DNA of 64,000 nucleotides, taken from positions 1-64,000 of the forward strand of contig JABZFM010000026.1 in the NCBI GenBank assembly GCA_014237465.1. Reading direction: 5' to 3'. A program made the position numbers and the translations under genes. Shown in pieces: positions 9,055-18,319 of the stretch. This DNA comes from Desulfobacteraceae bacterium (lineage in GTDB: Bacteria; Desulfobacterota; Desulfobacteria; Desulfobacterales; Desulfosalsimonadaceae). How positions within the stretch are numbered: position 1 is the first letter of the stretch; each line of letters opens with the position of its first letter. Below the pieces are notes generated by a model that was not told the DNA's origin, searched no databases, and saw only the letters and a list, made by a program, of their open reading frames with translations.

Positions 9055-10608
9055 CTAAGCAGGAATATTGCCATGTTTTTTCGGCGGAAGGGTCTGCCGT
9101 TTATTGTACATGATCTCCAGTGCTTCAATTAAGCGCATCCGCGTTTCGCTTGGGACAATAATATCATCTATGTACCCACGGCTTGCGGCACAATATGGAT
9201 TAGAAAAAAGTTCTCGGTATTCATCAATTTTTTCCTGGCGTTTGGCCTTTGGATCATCCGCATTGTTGATCTCTTTGCGATGAATAATGTTTGCCGCACC
9301 GTCTGCACCCATTACTGCAATTTCTGCATTCGGCCAGGCAAAAGCGAAATCCGCGCCCAGATGTTTCGAGGACATGGCAATATATGCCCCGCCATAGTCT
9401 TTACGGACAATGACAAGCAGCTTTGGAACGGTTGCTTCAGAATAACACCATAAAAGTTTTGCACCGTGGCGAATAATCCCTCCCCATTCCTGGTCACTGC
9501 CCGGCATATATCCGGGAACATCGGACAGGGTCAATATAGGGATATTAAAGGCGTCACAGAATCTGATAAATCGTGTGGCCTTATCAGATGCATCAATATC
9601 AAGGCACCCGGCCATTACTTTGGGCTGGTTTGCGATAATGCCAACGGTTTTGCCGTTAAGTCGGGCAAAGCAGACAATAATGTTTTGCGCAAAAAAGGCA
9701 TGGGGTTCAAAAAATTCACCCTTATCAACAATATTGCGGATTACATCTTTCATGTCATAGGACTGGCTCGGATCATCCGGTATAATCGAGTCAAGTTCCG
9801 TCGCAATCCGTTTGGGGTCATCACCGGCAGGCTGAATTGGCGGATCTTCCATATTATTTGACGGCAGAAAAGAAAGCAGGCGCTTAATATTATTGATCGC
9901 ATCTTCATCTGATTCGCAGGCAAAATGCGCCACCCCGCTTTTTTCATTGTGGGTCATCGCGCCACCGAGATCTTCAAAAGTAATGACCTCACCGGTAACC
10001 GATTTAATAACTTCCGGGCCGGTAATGAACATATGGCTGGTATTTTTAACCATAAAAATCCAGTCGGTCATTGCCGGAGAATAAACAGCCCCTCCGGCAG
10101 TCGGACCCATTATCGCGGATATTTGGGGTATCACACCCGAGCAAAGAGAATTCCGATAAAAAATTTCTCCGTAACCGAACAGGGCATCAACGCCTTCCTG
10201 GATCCGGGCCCCGCCGGAATCATTCATGCCGACTACCGGTGCACCGGCCTTATGCGCCATATCCATGATTTTACATATTTTTTTGGCATGCATTTCACCG
10301 AGAGAACCGGCCCTTGATGTAAAATCCTGAGCATATGCGAACACCGGACGGCCGTCAACATCTCCATAACCGGTGACCACACCGTCGGATGGGATTTCGA
10401 TATTTTCCATTCCGAAATTGACGCATCGATGCTTGACAAACATATCCACTTCACGAAACGTTCCGGAATCAAAAAGCACATCCAGCCTTTCTCGTGCCGT
10501 CAGCTTGCCTTTTTCCTTGTGTTTGGCTACATTTTTTTCACCACCATGCAGCAGTGCCTTGCTCTTGAGAGCCTGCAATTCGTTAATTTTATCTGTAACA
10601 CTACCCAT
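9055..10608 (-). CDS. mmdA: Methylmalonyl-CoA carboxyltransferase 12S / propionyl-CoA carboxylase beta subunit
   Basis: A 517-residue crotonase-fold carboxyltransferase. The N-terminal half has KLTARERLDVLFDSGTF and the CoA/carboxybiotin-site stretch NDSGGARIQEGVDALFGYGE with GPTAGGAVYSPA. The C-terminal half has GGAYIAMSSKHLGADFAFAWPNAEIAVMG. It transfers carboxyl from biotin to propionyl-CoA, giving (S)-methylmalonyl-CoA, or works in reverse. No biotin carboxylase gene lies in the window, so the carboxyl donor is probably the oxaloacetate-dependent biotin protein encoded downstream. It lies 109 bp after meaB, with a small subunit gene and repeats downstream. Confidence 0.93.
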   Translation of the reverse strand: MGSVTDKINELQALKSKALLHGGEKNVAKHKEKGKLTARERLDVLFDSGTFREVDMFVKHRCVNFGMENIEIPSDGVVTGYGDVDGRPVFAYAQDFTSRAGSLGEMHAKKICKIMDMAHKAGAPVVGMNDSGGARIQEGVDALFGYGEIFYRNSLCSGVIPQISAIMGPTAGGAVYSPAMTDWIFMVKNTSHMFITGPEVIKSVTGEVITFEDLGGAMTHNEKSGVAHFACESDEDAINNIKRLLSFLPSNNMEDPPIQPAGDDPKRIATELDSIIPDDPSQSYDMKDVIRNIVDKGEFFEPHAFFAQNIIVCFARLNGKTVGIIANQPKVMAGCLDIDASDKATRFIRFCDAFNIPILTLSDVPGYMPGSDQEWGGIIRHGAKLLWCYSEATVPKLLVIVRKDYGGAYIAMSSKHLGADFAFAWPNAEIAVMGADGAANIIHRKEINNADDPKAKRQEKIDEYRELFSNPYCAASRGYIDDIIVPSETRMRLIEALEIMYNKRQTLPPKKHGNIPA

Positions 10609-10717
10609 ATTCCTATCCTTTCATCTCAACATAAACCCAACCATTTCAAGATCGTAAAATTTAAAATAATGTAACAAAAAAAATAATTAATCAAGTATAT
10701 CTGCAATGGGTCTGATT

Positions 10718-11695
10718 TTAATTTTTTAAAGAATTTAACAATTTTTTCACTGCAGCCGTTGGCGTCGATGTCCCTCTTTCGACCGCCCAGGTTAATTCGG
10801 GCAATAATTTTTTAACCTCAGATATTTGATAAAACCAGTCTTTTAAACCTTCTTCCAGTAACGTCAACATCCAGGCAAGGGCCTGCTTTTTTCTTTTTTG
10901 TTCCAGGGCACCGGAGGCAGACAGTTTTTTATGATAATCTAAAACCGTTTTCCATAATTCTTCGATACCGGTCATGTACAGCGCACTGCAGGTCAATACC
11001 GTCGGTGACCAGTCAGTAGTGGCAGGTGAAAACAGATGCATGGCATCCGCGTAAATTTTTTTTGCCTGTAATGCTTTTTCGAGATTATCCCCATCCGCCT
11101 TGTTCACAACAATCGCATCGGCCAGTTCAAGAATGCCCCGTTTGATACCCTGCAGTTCATCGCCGGCCCCGGCAAGCATCAACAGAAGAAAAAAATCCAC
11201 CATGGATGCGACGGATACTTCAGACTGGCCAACCCCAACCGTTTCAACCATAATGACATCGAAACCGGCGGCTTCGCATACAAGAAGCGATTCACGTGTT
11301 TTGCGTGAAACCCCGCCAAGGGTTCCTCCGGAAGGCGATGGACGGATAAATGCGTTTTTCTGGACGGACAATTTTTCCATACGGGTTTTATCACCCATAA
11401 TACTGCCGCCGCTTTGTGTGCTGCTTGGATCAACCGCCAAAATCGCCACCCGGTGTCCGCGTTCAACCAGATTCATTCCAAGACTTTCAATAAATGTACT
11501 CTTGCCGACACCCGGAACTCCGGTAATTCCAAGTCGGACGGCATTGCCGGTAAACGGAAGGAGCTGATCAAGCACTCTTGTTATCAGCTCCTGATGTTTT
11601 GGCAGGGAACTCTCGATCAGGGTAATAGTCTTGGCAAGGGCCTTGCGATTGCCGGAACAAACTCCCTGAACATAATATTCAGGATTGTTTTCCAT
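10718..11695 (-). CDS. meaB: MeaB/ArgK-type G-protein chaperone of methylmalonyl-CoA mutase
   Basis: A 325-residue SIMIBI-class GTPase that protects methylmalonyl-CoA mutase and helps load adenosylcobalamin. The Walker A motif GVPGVGKST (residues 59-67) is followed by DPSSTQSGGSIMGDKTRM, PSPSGGTLGGVSRKTRES, VETVGVGQSEV and the base-specificity motif VVNKAD. The start overlaps the mutase stop by one base (TAATG), which indicates coupled translation. The pairing of mutase and MeaB is standard and supports the mutase assignment. Confidence 0.95.
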   Translation of the reverse strand: MENNPEYYVQGVCSGNRKALAKTITLIESSLPKHQELITRVLDQLLPFTGNAVRLGITGVPGVGKSTFIESLGMNLVERGHRVAILAVDPSSTQSGGSIMGDKTRMEKLSVQKNAFIRPSPSGGTLGGVSRKTRESLLVCEAAGFDVIMVETVGVGQSEVSVASMVDFFLLLMLAGAGDELQGIKRGILELADAIVVNKADGDNLEKALQAKKIYADAMHLFSPATTDWSPTVLTCSALYMTGIEELWKTVLDYHKKLSASGALEQKRKKQALAWMLTLLEEGLKDWFYQISEVKKLLPELTWAVERGTSTPTAAVKKLLNSLKN

Positions 11696-13821
11696 TATCT
11701 GTTTTCCAGCGAATTGAGTACCTGATTAGCGGACTCTGTAATCACACTCCCCGGGCCGAAAATCTTTGCTACACCGGCATCATAGAGGAAATCATAATCA
11801 GTTGGCGGAATAATACCGCCGGCCACCACCAGAACATCATCTCCGCCTTCTTCTTTCAGGGCTGCGATCAGTTCGGGAACCAGAATTTTATGGCCGGCCG
11901 CCAGACTGGATACCCCCACTACGTGAACATCATTTTCAACGGCCATGCGCGCGGCCTCAACAGGCGTCTGAAACATGGGACTGATGTCTACATCAAAACC
12001 AAAATCTGCAAAAGCGGTGGCTACCACCTTGCTTCCCCTGTCATGTCCGTCCTGGCCCATTTTTGTGACCAGAATTCTTGGTCTCCGCCCTTCTTTTTCA
12101 GTAAATTCATCTGTCCGTTTGCGAAGAGATACAATAATTTCATTATCCCGATATTCGGATGCATAAATACCGGAAATGCACTGAGTAGTGGCAACATAAC
12201 GGTCAAAAACTTTTTCCATGGCATCGGATATTTCTCCCACCGTCGCCCGTGCACGGACGGCTTCAATGCTGACTTCAAGCAAATTCCCACCGGTTTCCGC
12301 ACATTTTGTAATGGCGGCAAGGACTTTTCCAACCGCATCATTGTCTCTTTTTTCTTTAATTTCTTTGAGCATGGCCACCTGTTGATCACGAACTTCAGAC
12401 GTTATTTCACGGACTTTTATCGGCGCTTCATCTTCTACCAGGTATTTATTGACACCGACAATCACATCTTTTCCCTGATCAATCCTTGCCTGACGGCGGG
12501 CTGACGACTCTTCGATCCTCATTTTCGGCATACCGGAAACGATTGCTTTTGCCATGCCGCCCAGTTCATCAACTTCATTGATTATCTTGCGTGCTTTTTC
12601 AATAATCGAATGGGTCAGCGACTCAACATAATACGATCCGCCAAGCGGATCAACCACACGGGTGACCTGGGACTCCTCCTGAACAATGATCTGAGTGTTT
12701 CTGGCCACCCTAGCGGATATGTCGGTCGGCAAACTGACCGCTTCATCAAATGAATTGGTATGCAGGGACTGTGTGCCGCCTAAAACAGCTGCGAGACACT
12801 CAAGCGTGGTTCGAATGATATTGTTATAAGGATCCTGCTGTGTCAGACTCCAGCCGGATGTCTGGCAATGGGTTCGAAGCATCAGCGACTTTGGATTTTT
12901 TGGGTTAAACTGCTTCATCAGGTCCGCCCACAAAAATCGGGCCGCCCTGAGCATGGCAATTTCCATAAAAAAATTCATGCCGATACCAAAGAAAAAGGAC
13001 AAGCGCGGGGCAAAGTCATCAATATCAAGTCCGGCGTTTAACGCGGCTTTTACATATTCAATGCCATCGGCAATGGTAAATGCGGTCTGGAGAACCGAAT
13101 CCGCACCAGCCTCCATCATATGATAACCGCTGATACTTACCGTGTTGTACTTGGGCATATTTTTTGAGCAGTACCCGATAATATCTGAAACAATCCGCAT
13201 GGACGGTTCCGGGGGATATATGTATGTATTGCGCGTCAGGTATTCTTTTAAAATATCGTTCTGAATCGTTCCCATCAGTTTATCCTGGGAAACGCCCTGC
13301 TCTTCAGCTGCAACAATGTAACCGGCAAGAACCGGCAAGACAGCGCCGTTCATTGTCATGGAAACCGACATTTTATCCAAAGGGATTCCGTTAAATAATA
13401 TCTTCATATCCTCAACAGAATCCACAGGGACCCCGGCTTTTCCAACATCCCCAATCACTCGGGGGTGATCGGAATCATATCCGCGATGGGTGGGCAAATC
13501 AAAAGCCACGGACAACCCCTTTTGCCCGGCCGCAAGATTTTTTCTGTAAAATTGATTTGATTCCTTTGCCGTTGAAAAACCGGCATACTGACGGATGGTC
13601 CAGGGCCTGTTCGTATACATAGTCGCTCGTACACCCCGAACAAAGGGATCAACTCCCGGAAAAATATTGACAAATTCGAGGTTCTCAAGGTCTTCTGCAG
13701 TATACAAGGGTTTTATGTCGATTTCTTCAGGGGTCGGTTTTGTCAGGTCCTCTACCGGGGTACCCCTTAATTCTTTTTCCGCCATTTTTTGCCAGTTAAG
13801 AATATTCGCATGATCTGCCAT
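11695..13821 (-). CDS. mcm: Methylmalonyl-CoA mutase, full-length single chain
   Basis: A 708-residue adenosylcobalamin enzyme that converts (R)-methylmalonyl-CoA to succinyl-CoA. The N-terminal TIM barrel binds the substrate ([34 protein letters not shown]). The C-terminal B12 domain has the D-x-H-x-x-G signature at 591-596 (DGHDRG), with the lower-ligand His at 593, plus [11 protein letters not shown] and GG later. Large and small domains are on one chain of the usual length. The ATG at 13821 is preferred to the one two codons earlier because AAGGAG then lies at seven bases. The gene follows the epimerase directly and overlaps meaB. Confidence 0.96.
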   Translation of the reverse strand: MADHANILNWQKMAEKELRGTPVEDLTKPTPEEIDIKPLYTAEDLENLEFVNIFPGVDPFVRGVRATMYTNRPWTIRQYAGFSTAKESNQFYRKNLAAGQKGLSVAFDLPTHRGYDSDHPRVIGDVGKAGVPVDSVEDMKILFNGIPLDKMSVSMTMNGAVLPVLAGYIVAAEEQGVSQDKLMGTIQNDILKEYLTRNTYIYPPEPSMRIVSDIIGYCSKNMPKYNTVSISGYHMMEAGADSVLQTAFTIADGIEYVKAALNAGLDIDDFAPRLSFFFGIGMNFFMEIAMLRAARFLWADLMKQFNPKNPKSLMLRTHCQTSGWSLTQQDPYNNIIRTTLECLAAVLGGTQSLHTNSFDEAVSLPTDISARVARNTQIIVQEESQVTRVVDPLGGSYYVESLTHSIIEKARKIINEVDELGGMAKAIVSGMPKMRIEESSARRQARIDQGKDVIVGVNKYLVEDEAPIKVREITSEVRDQQVAMLKEIKEKRDNDAVGKVLAAITKCAETGGNLLEVSIEAVRARATVGEISDAMEKVFDRYVATTQCISGIYASEYRDNEIIVSLRKRTDEFTEKEGRRPRILVTKMGQDGHDRGSKVVATAFADFGFDVDISPMFQTPVEAARMAVENDVHVVGVSSLAAGHKILVPELIAALKEEGGDDVLVVAGGIIPPTDYDFLYDAGVAKIFGPGSVITESANQVLNSLENR

Positions 13822-13845
13822 ATCCATGCTCCTTTTTAAAATAAT

Positions 13846-14247
13846 TTAACGTTCACATAATTCCACCAACACCCCGCTGGTTGCTTTGGGATGCAGAAAT
13901 GCGATTTTAGCGCCGCCGGCACCGATACGCGGCGTTTCATCAATCAACCGAATCCCTTTTTGTTTCAGTTCCGCCAAGGCACTTTCAATACTTTCAACGC
14001 GAAAAGCGATATGCTGGATTCCTTCGCCTTTTTTTTCAATAAATTTAGCTATCGGACCATCCGGCGCTGTGGATTCCAGTAGCTCAACTTCACTTTCGCC
14101 GACCGGAAAAAAGGCGGTTTTAACTTTTTGTGCTTCAACTGTTTCCGCCCCTTCAAAGTCTAATCCAAGAACATCCGACCAGAAATTTTTCCCATTATCA
14201 ATGCTGTTAACGGCAACACCGATATGATCAATTTTAAGAATTTTCAT
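13846..14247 (-). CDS. mce: Methylmalonyl-CoA epimerase
   Basis: A 133-residue vicinal-oxygen-chelate (glyoxalase-fold) protein with two beta-alpha-beta-beta-beta modules. It starts [18 protein letters not shown] and has [15 protein letters not shown] and [15 protein letters not shown]; the His and Glu residues of these segments are the usual metal ligands. It interconverts the S and R forms of methylmalonyl-CoA so the mutase can use the carboxylation product. AAGGAG lies six bases before the ATG. It is the first enzyme gene of the block, 24 bp before the mutase and 105 bp after the TetR gene, so the operon promoter may lie in that gap. Confidence 0.94.
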   Translation of the reverse strand: MKILKIDHIGVAVNSIDNGKNFWSDVLGLDFEGAETVEAQKVKTAFFPVGESEVELLESTAPDGPIAKFIEKKGEGIQHIAFRVESIESALAELKQKGIRLIDETPRIGAGGAKIAFLHPKATSGVLVELCER

Positions 14248-14352
14248 ACTGTACTCCTTTGCATCATCTGTCTAAAAATATAATACATTTAAATTTTGAC
14301 GATAGATTCTAAAATACATTCTTGAATTCAAATAACAGTTGAAAAAAATGTA

Positions 14353-15009
14353 TTATTCTTTCTTAACAATCCCATCAAACAGGATTTCACATAAATTATC
14401 TGCCAGCACATCATTATCAATCGTGCGTTCAAATATAATTGCAGGCAGACAGTAATGTTCAATCGATCCCAGGATAAATTGCCGGATACTGAAAGGCGTT
14501 ATATCATCTCGTATCGAACCGGTTTTAACCCCCTCTTCGATTATCTTCAGTAAAAGACCGGCATACTGTTTAACGATCTGATAGGTTTCACTTTCAAAAT
14601 ACCCCGGAAAACTTCGGACTTCAAGAAGTAAAATTCTTGAAAAAACCCGGTCCTGATCATAATAATGGATCGAGGCCCACACAAATTTCCTTATTTTGTT
14701 AATCGCCCCTTTGATACCTTTTAAATCAAATTTAAGATTGGAATAAAAAACATTCATATATTCAGCCAAAACCGCATGAAGCAAGCCTCTTTTGTCATCA
14801 AAATGCCTGTATATCAAAGCCTCATTGACTTCGGCCACACGGGAAATCTCGGCAGTGGTAATTGAATTAAAATCTTTGTCTTTAAGAAGCAACTTCAATG
14901 CATTGGCTATCTTGATACGGCTGGGGGGCGCAGACATCTTGGCCGGGTTTTGCCGAAGGGATTTATTTTTTGAATTTTTATCCATATTATTAAAATTTTC
15001 TTTTTTCAT
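14353..15009 (-). CDS. TetR-family regulator at the head of the methylmalonyl-CoA block
   Basis: A 218-residue protein. A basic, unstructured N-terminus (about 25 residues) precedes a TetR helix-turn-helix (ITTAEISRVAEVNEALIYRHFDDKRGLL). A larger helical ligand domain follows. It is transcribed in the same direction as the epimerase-mutase operon and lies directly before it, so it is a good candidate regulator of that operon and of itself; the ligand is unknown, an acyl-CoA being plausible. No clear ribosome site precedes the ATG at 15009; a second ATG eight codons downstream is a possible alternative. Confidence 0.85.
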   Translation of the reverse strand: MKKENFNNMDKNSKNKSLRQNPAKMSAPPSRIKIANALKLLLKDKDFNSITTAEISRVAEVNEALIYRHFDDKRGLLHAVLAEYMNVFYSNLKFDLKGIKGAINKIRKFVWASIHYYDQDRVFSRILLLEVRSFPGYFESETYQIVKQYAGLLLKIIEEGVKTGSIRDDITPFSIRQFILGSIEHYCLPAIIFERTIDNDVLADNLCEILFDGIVKKE

Positions 15010-15011
15010 GT

Positions 15012-15032
15012 AAGTATGTATTACTTATACTT
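15012..15032. promoter_or_regulatory. Candidate TetR operator
   Basis: A 21-bp inverted repeat with arms AAGTAT (15012-15017) and ATACTT (15027-15032) lies immediately upstream of the TetR start codon. Size and position fit an autoregulatory TetR operator. No functional evidence is available from sequence alone. Confidence 0.45.
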
Positions 15033-15520
15033 AAAAATATGTCAATATATTTTTAAAAATTTTATTTAATATACTGATATATTGTAATTTAAAAACTTTA
15101 TTAAAATTTCTATAATGTAAGCTTTGCTTACTTTATCAGAAAAATACATTGAAATGGATTTTTTAAGGACTGAAGACAATTGGAGTTGGGATGGTTTTAT
15201 CAGACTATAACTTAATCTGGTTATCCACTTCGCTCAAGTAGGGTGCGTTTTACGCACCGGGGGAAAGCTTAAACTTCACTGAATATGGTGCATAGAATGC
15301 ACCCTACCTTTCAGCGATGTGCAATTTTTCTAACCAACTTAACCGAACCGGATATGCACGACTTGAGGAGCATAGTGTGCTATGTGACTAAAGTCGTAAC
15401 GACGCAGACGCGAAAAATGGCAAGCAAGATGTGTCAGTTCAGAGTTGACACGACACTTATTCACCCCCAAATAAATTAAGGGGTCTTAAAGGGTAAATTG
15501 TTATTTTTAAACCAGAAAAA
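15033..15520. other. Intergenic region without a supported gene
   Basis: 488 bp between the TetR start and the GspE-type gene end. It holds the REP-like element, a short hairpin GTGTCA/TGACAC near 15431-15453, and a GC-richer stretch at 15330-15450 that looks like a relic or repeat. A 64-codon open frame at 15285-15479 begins inside the REP element and has no ribosome site, so it is not called. Confidence 0.6.
15236..15309. repeat. REP-like double hairpin
   Basis: Two small hairpins, GGTGCGT/ACGCACC (15242-15258) and GGTGCAT/ATGCACC (15287-15303), are enclosed by an outer inverted pair GTAGGGTGC (15238-15246) and GCACCCTAC (15299-15307). The GTAGGGTGC(G) head is typical of REP elements mobilised by RAYT transposases in many bacteria. 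No RAYT gene is present in the window. Confidence 0.7.
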
Positions 15521-17845
15521 TTATTTAATGCAGACTTTCCGCACCTCAATAAGATCCGTATGCCCTTCAAAGATTTTTTCAATACCGTCCTGCTTAAGCG
15601 TGGTCATTCCTTCGGAAATCGCATGGTCCCGGATCTCAGCCATAGTGGCCCTGGTTTGGATCATTTCCTTGATTTTATCCGTACCTATTAATAGTTCATG
15701 AATACCCATTCGGCCACGATATCCGGTATTATTACACACATCACACCCTTCCGGCTTGTACAAAGTCAAATCACTTGTATAGGGAATATTTAAATTAGTT
15801 TTAAATAATTCCGGTCCATATTCTCGGACCAGTTCATCATATTCGGATTTTGTGGGATGAACAGATTTTTTGCAGTTTTTGCATAATGTTCGCACGAGAC
15901 GTTGTGCCATTACGGCCAGTAGCGCATCGGCGAAATTAAAAGGGTCCATACCCATATCCAGAAGGCGGGTGATACTTTCAGGGGCGCTGTTTGTATGCAA
16001 TGTGGAAAAAACAAGGTGACCGGTTAATGACGCTTCAATACCCATCTGGGTGGTTTCACGATCACGCATTTCACCGACCATGATGACATCAGGGTCAGCT
16101 CGCAGAAACGCCCGCATGGCGGTTGCAAAGTCAAAACCAATCTTGGGATGGACCTGAACCTGCCTTAACCCTTTTTGTGTTATTTCAACCGGGTCTTCAG
16201 CGGTCCATATTTTGGTTTCGACTTTATTAATATATGATAATGCGGAATGCAACGTCGTTGTTTTACCGGACCCTGTTGGGCCGCAGGCAAATATCAGACC
16301 GTAAGGCTTGGAAATGGCGCTGACAAAATTTTCATAATTCCGCTCGGAAAATCCCATTTTATTGAGTGGAATGGGTTCCCCGGCAGCAAGAATTCTCATA
16401 ACGACGTCCTCACTCCCCCCCTGGGTCGGAACCGTTGCCACACGAAGTTCAATATCTTTACCACCGTACTTTTTAAAATTAATTTTTCCGTCCTGGGGTT
16501 TTCGGCGTTCGGCAATATCCAGATCCGACATGATTTTTATCCGGGATACAACCGCATTTTTAAAGCTGAAAGGGATCGTCTGATAAAGGTTACAGGCACC
16601 ATCCACCCTTATGCGAACCTGGGTATTTTGCTTGCCCGGATACGGTTCCAGGTGAATATCAGAAGCACCGCGAGCATAGGCATCTAAAATAATTTTGTTT
16701 ACCAGTTGAACAACGGCACTGCTTTCTTCGGATACTCCGGCGGTTTCTTCTTCAATTTCCTCATCTTCACTTTGAAGCTGAGATAGTATGTCGTCAATTG
16801 ATGATAGTTCTTGTTCATCGGTGGTAAACAGATTAATTATCTTGATGATGTCATCTTTTAATGCATATGCCAGCTTGATTTTGCGTCCTGAAAAAAGGGA
16901 TCTCACTTCATCCACACGCTGTATATCTTCCGGATTGTCAATCGCGATAACGATTTCATCCTTTTCCGTACGAATCGGCACCCATACATTATTTTTCATA
17001 AATCCGACTTTAAGGCCTCTGAGCAGTTCTCCGGGTATGGGAAGATTTTCGTTAAACTGGATTAAAGGCATATCATAATAACGGCTGAGAGCCTCCACGA
17101 TATCTTTTTGGGAAATTTTCAAATCATCAATTAAGACATTTACAATAGGGATTTTCTTATCACGAGAACTCGCAATGGCTCGATTCAGCTCCTTTTGCGT
17201 TAAAATATGATTTTGAAGCAGGTAATCAAATTTACTCTTCCGACTGGTGGCCATTTTTTTCTGTTTATACAGCGCAATCCCCATAATGTTTGCCAATTCG
17301 GTTACATTTTCTTCATCATTCTTGATAAAGGGTCCGCCACTTTTCCGGTTGATCAACTGAATTGCACCAAGGACAAAGGATTTAAAAACGATCGGAACAA
17401 CCAGGACCTGTTGGGTACGAAAACCGGTTTTTTTGTCCCAGCTTTTGTTAAATTTCAATTCATCATCAATCTTTGCCAGTTCGGATGCATCATAGACGTT
17501 TTTGACATTTATCAGCTTCTGATGAGCGGCGGCATAACCTGCGATACTGGTATTTGATATGGGCACCCGGATCTCTGAAACTTCATTACCGGATTTGAAC
17601 CTTGAAACCAGTTCACGTCTAACGCCATCAACATAGTAGATGGTGATGCGTTCAGCATTGACCAGTTCGACGATATCATCTTTTAAATCAATCAGGATTT
17701 CATCAAGGTTCAAAGCAGCATAAATCGAATTTGATATTTCCTGAAGTTTGGTACGGTATTCGACTTCTGATTTTAAATTCTGAATATCCTGAACACCGTT
17801 TGCGCTCTTTGATTTAGAAGTTTTTATACTGGTACTTGAGGGCAT
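15521..17845 (-). CDS. GAF-domain GspE/PilB-type secretion ATPase
   Basis: A 774-residue protein. After a short polar leader comes a coiled segment and a GAF domain (about residues 35-215; LDEILIDLKDDIVELVNAERITIYYVD). A GspE N-terminal domain follows (KFDYLLQNHILTQKELNRAI), then the ATPase: Walker A GPTGSGKTTT (Lys about 528), Asp/His boxes (GEMRDRETTQMGIEASLTGHLVFSTLHTN) and the zinc motif LCKNC...CDVCNNTGYRGR. Such ATPases drive type IV pilus or type II secretion assembly; the fused GAF suggests small-ligand control. No pilin, PilC or PilQ genes are nearby, so the partner machine is unknown. The ATG at 17845 has GGAGG at five bases; the upstream ATG at 17893 lacks this. Confidence 0.88.
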   Translation of the reverse strand: MPSSTSIKTSKSKSANGVQDIQNLKSEVEYRTKLQEISNSIYAALNLDEILIDLKDDIVELVNAERITIYYVDGVRRELVSRFKSGNEVSEIRVPISNTSIAGYAAAHQKLINVKNVYDASELAKIDDELKFNKSWDKKTGFRTQQVLVVPIVFKSFVLGAIQLINRKSGGPFIKNDEENVTELANIMGIALYKQKKMATSRKSKFDYLLQNHILTQKELNRAIASSRDKKIPIVNVLIDDLKISQKDIVEALSRYYDMPLIQFNENLPIPGELLRGLKVGFMKNNVWVPIRTEKDEIVIAIDNPEDIQRVDEVRSLFSGRKIKLAYALKDDIIKIINLFTTDEQELSSIDDILSQLQSEDEEIEEETAGVSEESSAVVQLVNKIILDAYARGASDIHLEPYPGKQNTQVRIRVDGACNLYQTIPFSFKNAVVSRIKIMSDLDIAERRKPQDGKINFKKYGGKDIELRVATVPTQGGSEDVVMRILAAGEPIPLNKMGFSERNYENFVSAISKPYGLIFACGPTGSGKTTTLHSALSYINKVETKIWTAEDPVEITQKGLRQVQVHPKIGFDFATAMRAFLRADPDVIMVGEMRDRETTQMGIEASLTGHLVFSTLHTNSAPESITRLLDMGMDPFNFADALLAVMAQRLVRTLCKNCKKSVHPTKSEYDELVREYGPELFKTNLNIPYTSDLTLYKPEGCDVCNNTGYRGRMGIHELLIGTDKIKEMIQTRATMAEIRDHAISEGMTTLKQDGIEKIFEGHTDLIEVRKVCIK

Positions 17846-17963
17846 ATTATCCTCCAAAAATGCTTTAGTTAAATGGCCGTGAGATGTGTGCAAAGGTTAT
17901 CCTGTTTCCTGATGAACACCTTATCATGCCATTGCTTTCACATATGAATATGAAATTTTAACA

Positions 17964-18185
17964 CTATTTTTTGAATGGCCAGTAATTCTGAATTTTTTTA
18001 ATTCCGCCGCCAATCAAAATGACGGAGATAAGATAAAAACTGAAACGGAAAAAATATAAACCGGAATTAAACTCAACAGTATCGGACATTTTCTCAATCA
18101 CTACAGGGACTCGGAAAAAGACACCAACTCCCATTAGAATCAGGGCAATCCCCCATATTAATTGAACCTTATTTTTATTATCCAT
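17964..18185 (-). CDS. Small two-helix membrane protein, unknown
   Basis: A 73-residue protein with hydrophobic stretches at about residues 8-28 and 45-62 and charged ends (MDNKNK and FKK). I do not recognise a family. It lies between the ABC-F gene and the GAF-GspE ATPase, same strand, with no clear ribosome binding site. Its amino-acid pattern is that of a genuine inner-membrane protein. Confidence 0.5.
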   Translation of the reverse strand: MDNKNKVQLIWGIALILMGVGVFFRVPVVIEKMSDTVEFNSGLYFFRFSFYLISVILIGGGIKKIQNYWPFKK

Positions 18186-18319
18186 TTTTAATTCATACAG
18201 TTTACAAGGATTAAAAAATTAAAGGTGTTCATCCCGCAAACAACGCGACACAGAAATTTTATTTAATAATTAATTTATAGCCCTAATAAATAAGGGTGTC
18301 AACTTGGATTCTTTTGGAT

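Noticed and set aside
11100-11567. 155-codon plus-strand frame within meaB
   Set aside because: It is a codon shadow of meaB on the opposite strand.
15285-15479. 64-codon frame between TetR and GspE genes
   Set aside because: It starts within the REP-like element, has no ribosome site and no recognisable protein pattern.
15521-17845. A complete type IV pilus or type II secretion locus
   Set aside because: Only the ATPase is present; neighbours are an ABC-F gene and a regulator, with no pilin, PilC or secretin genes.
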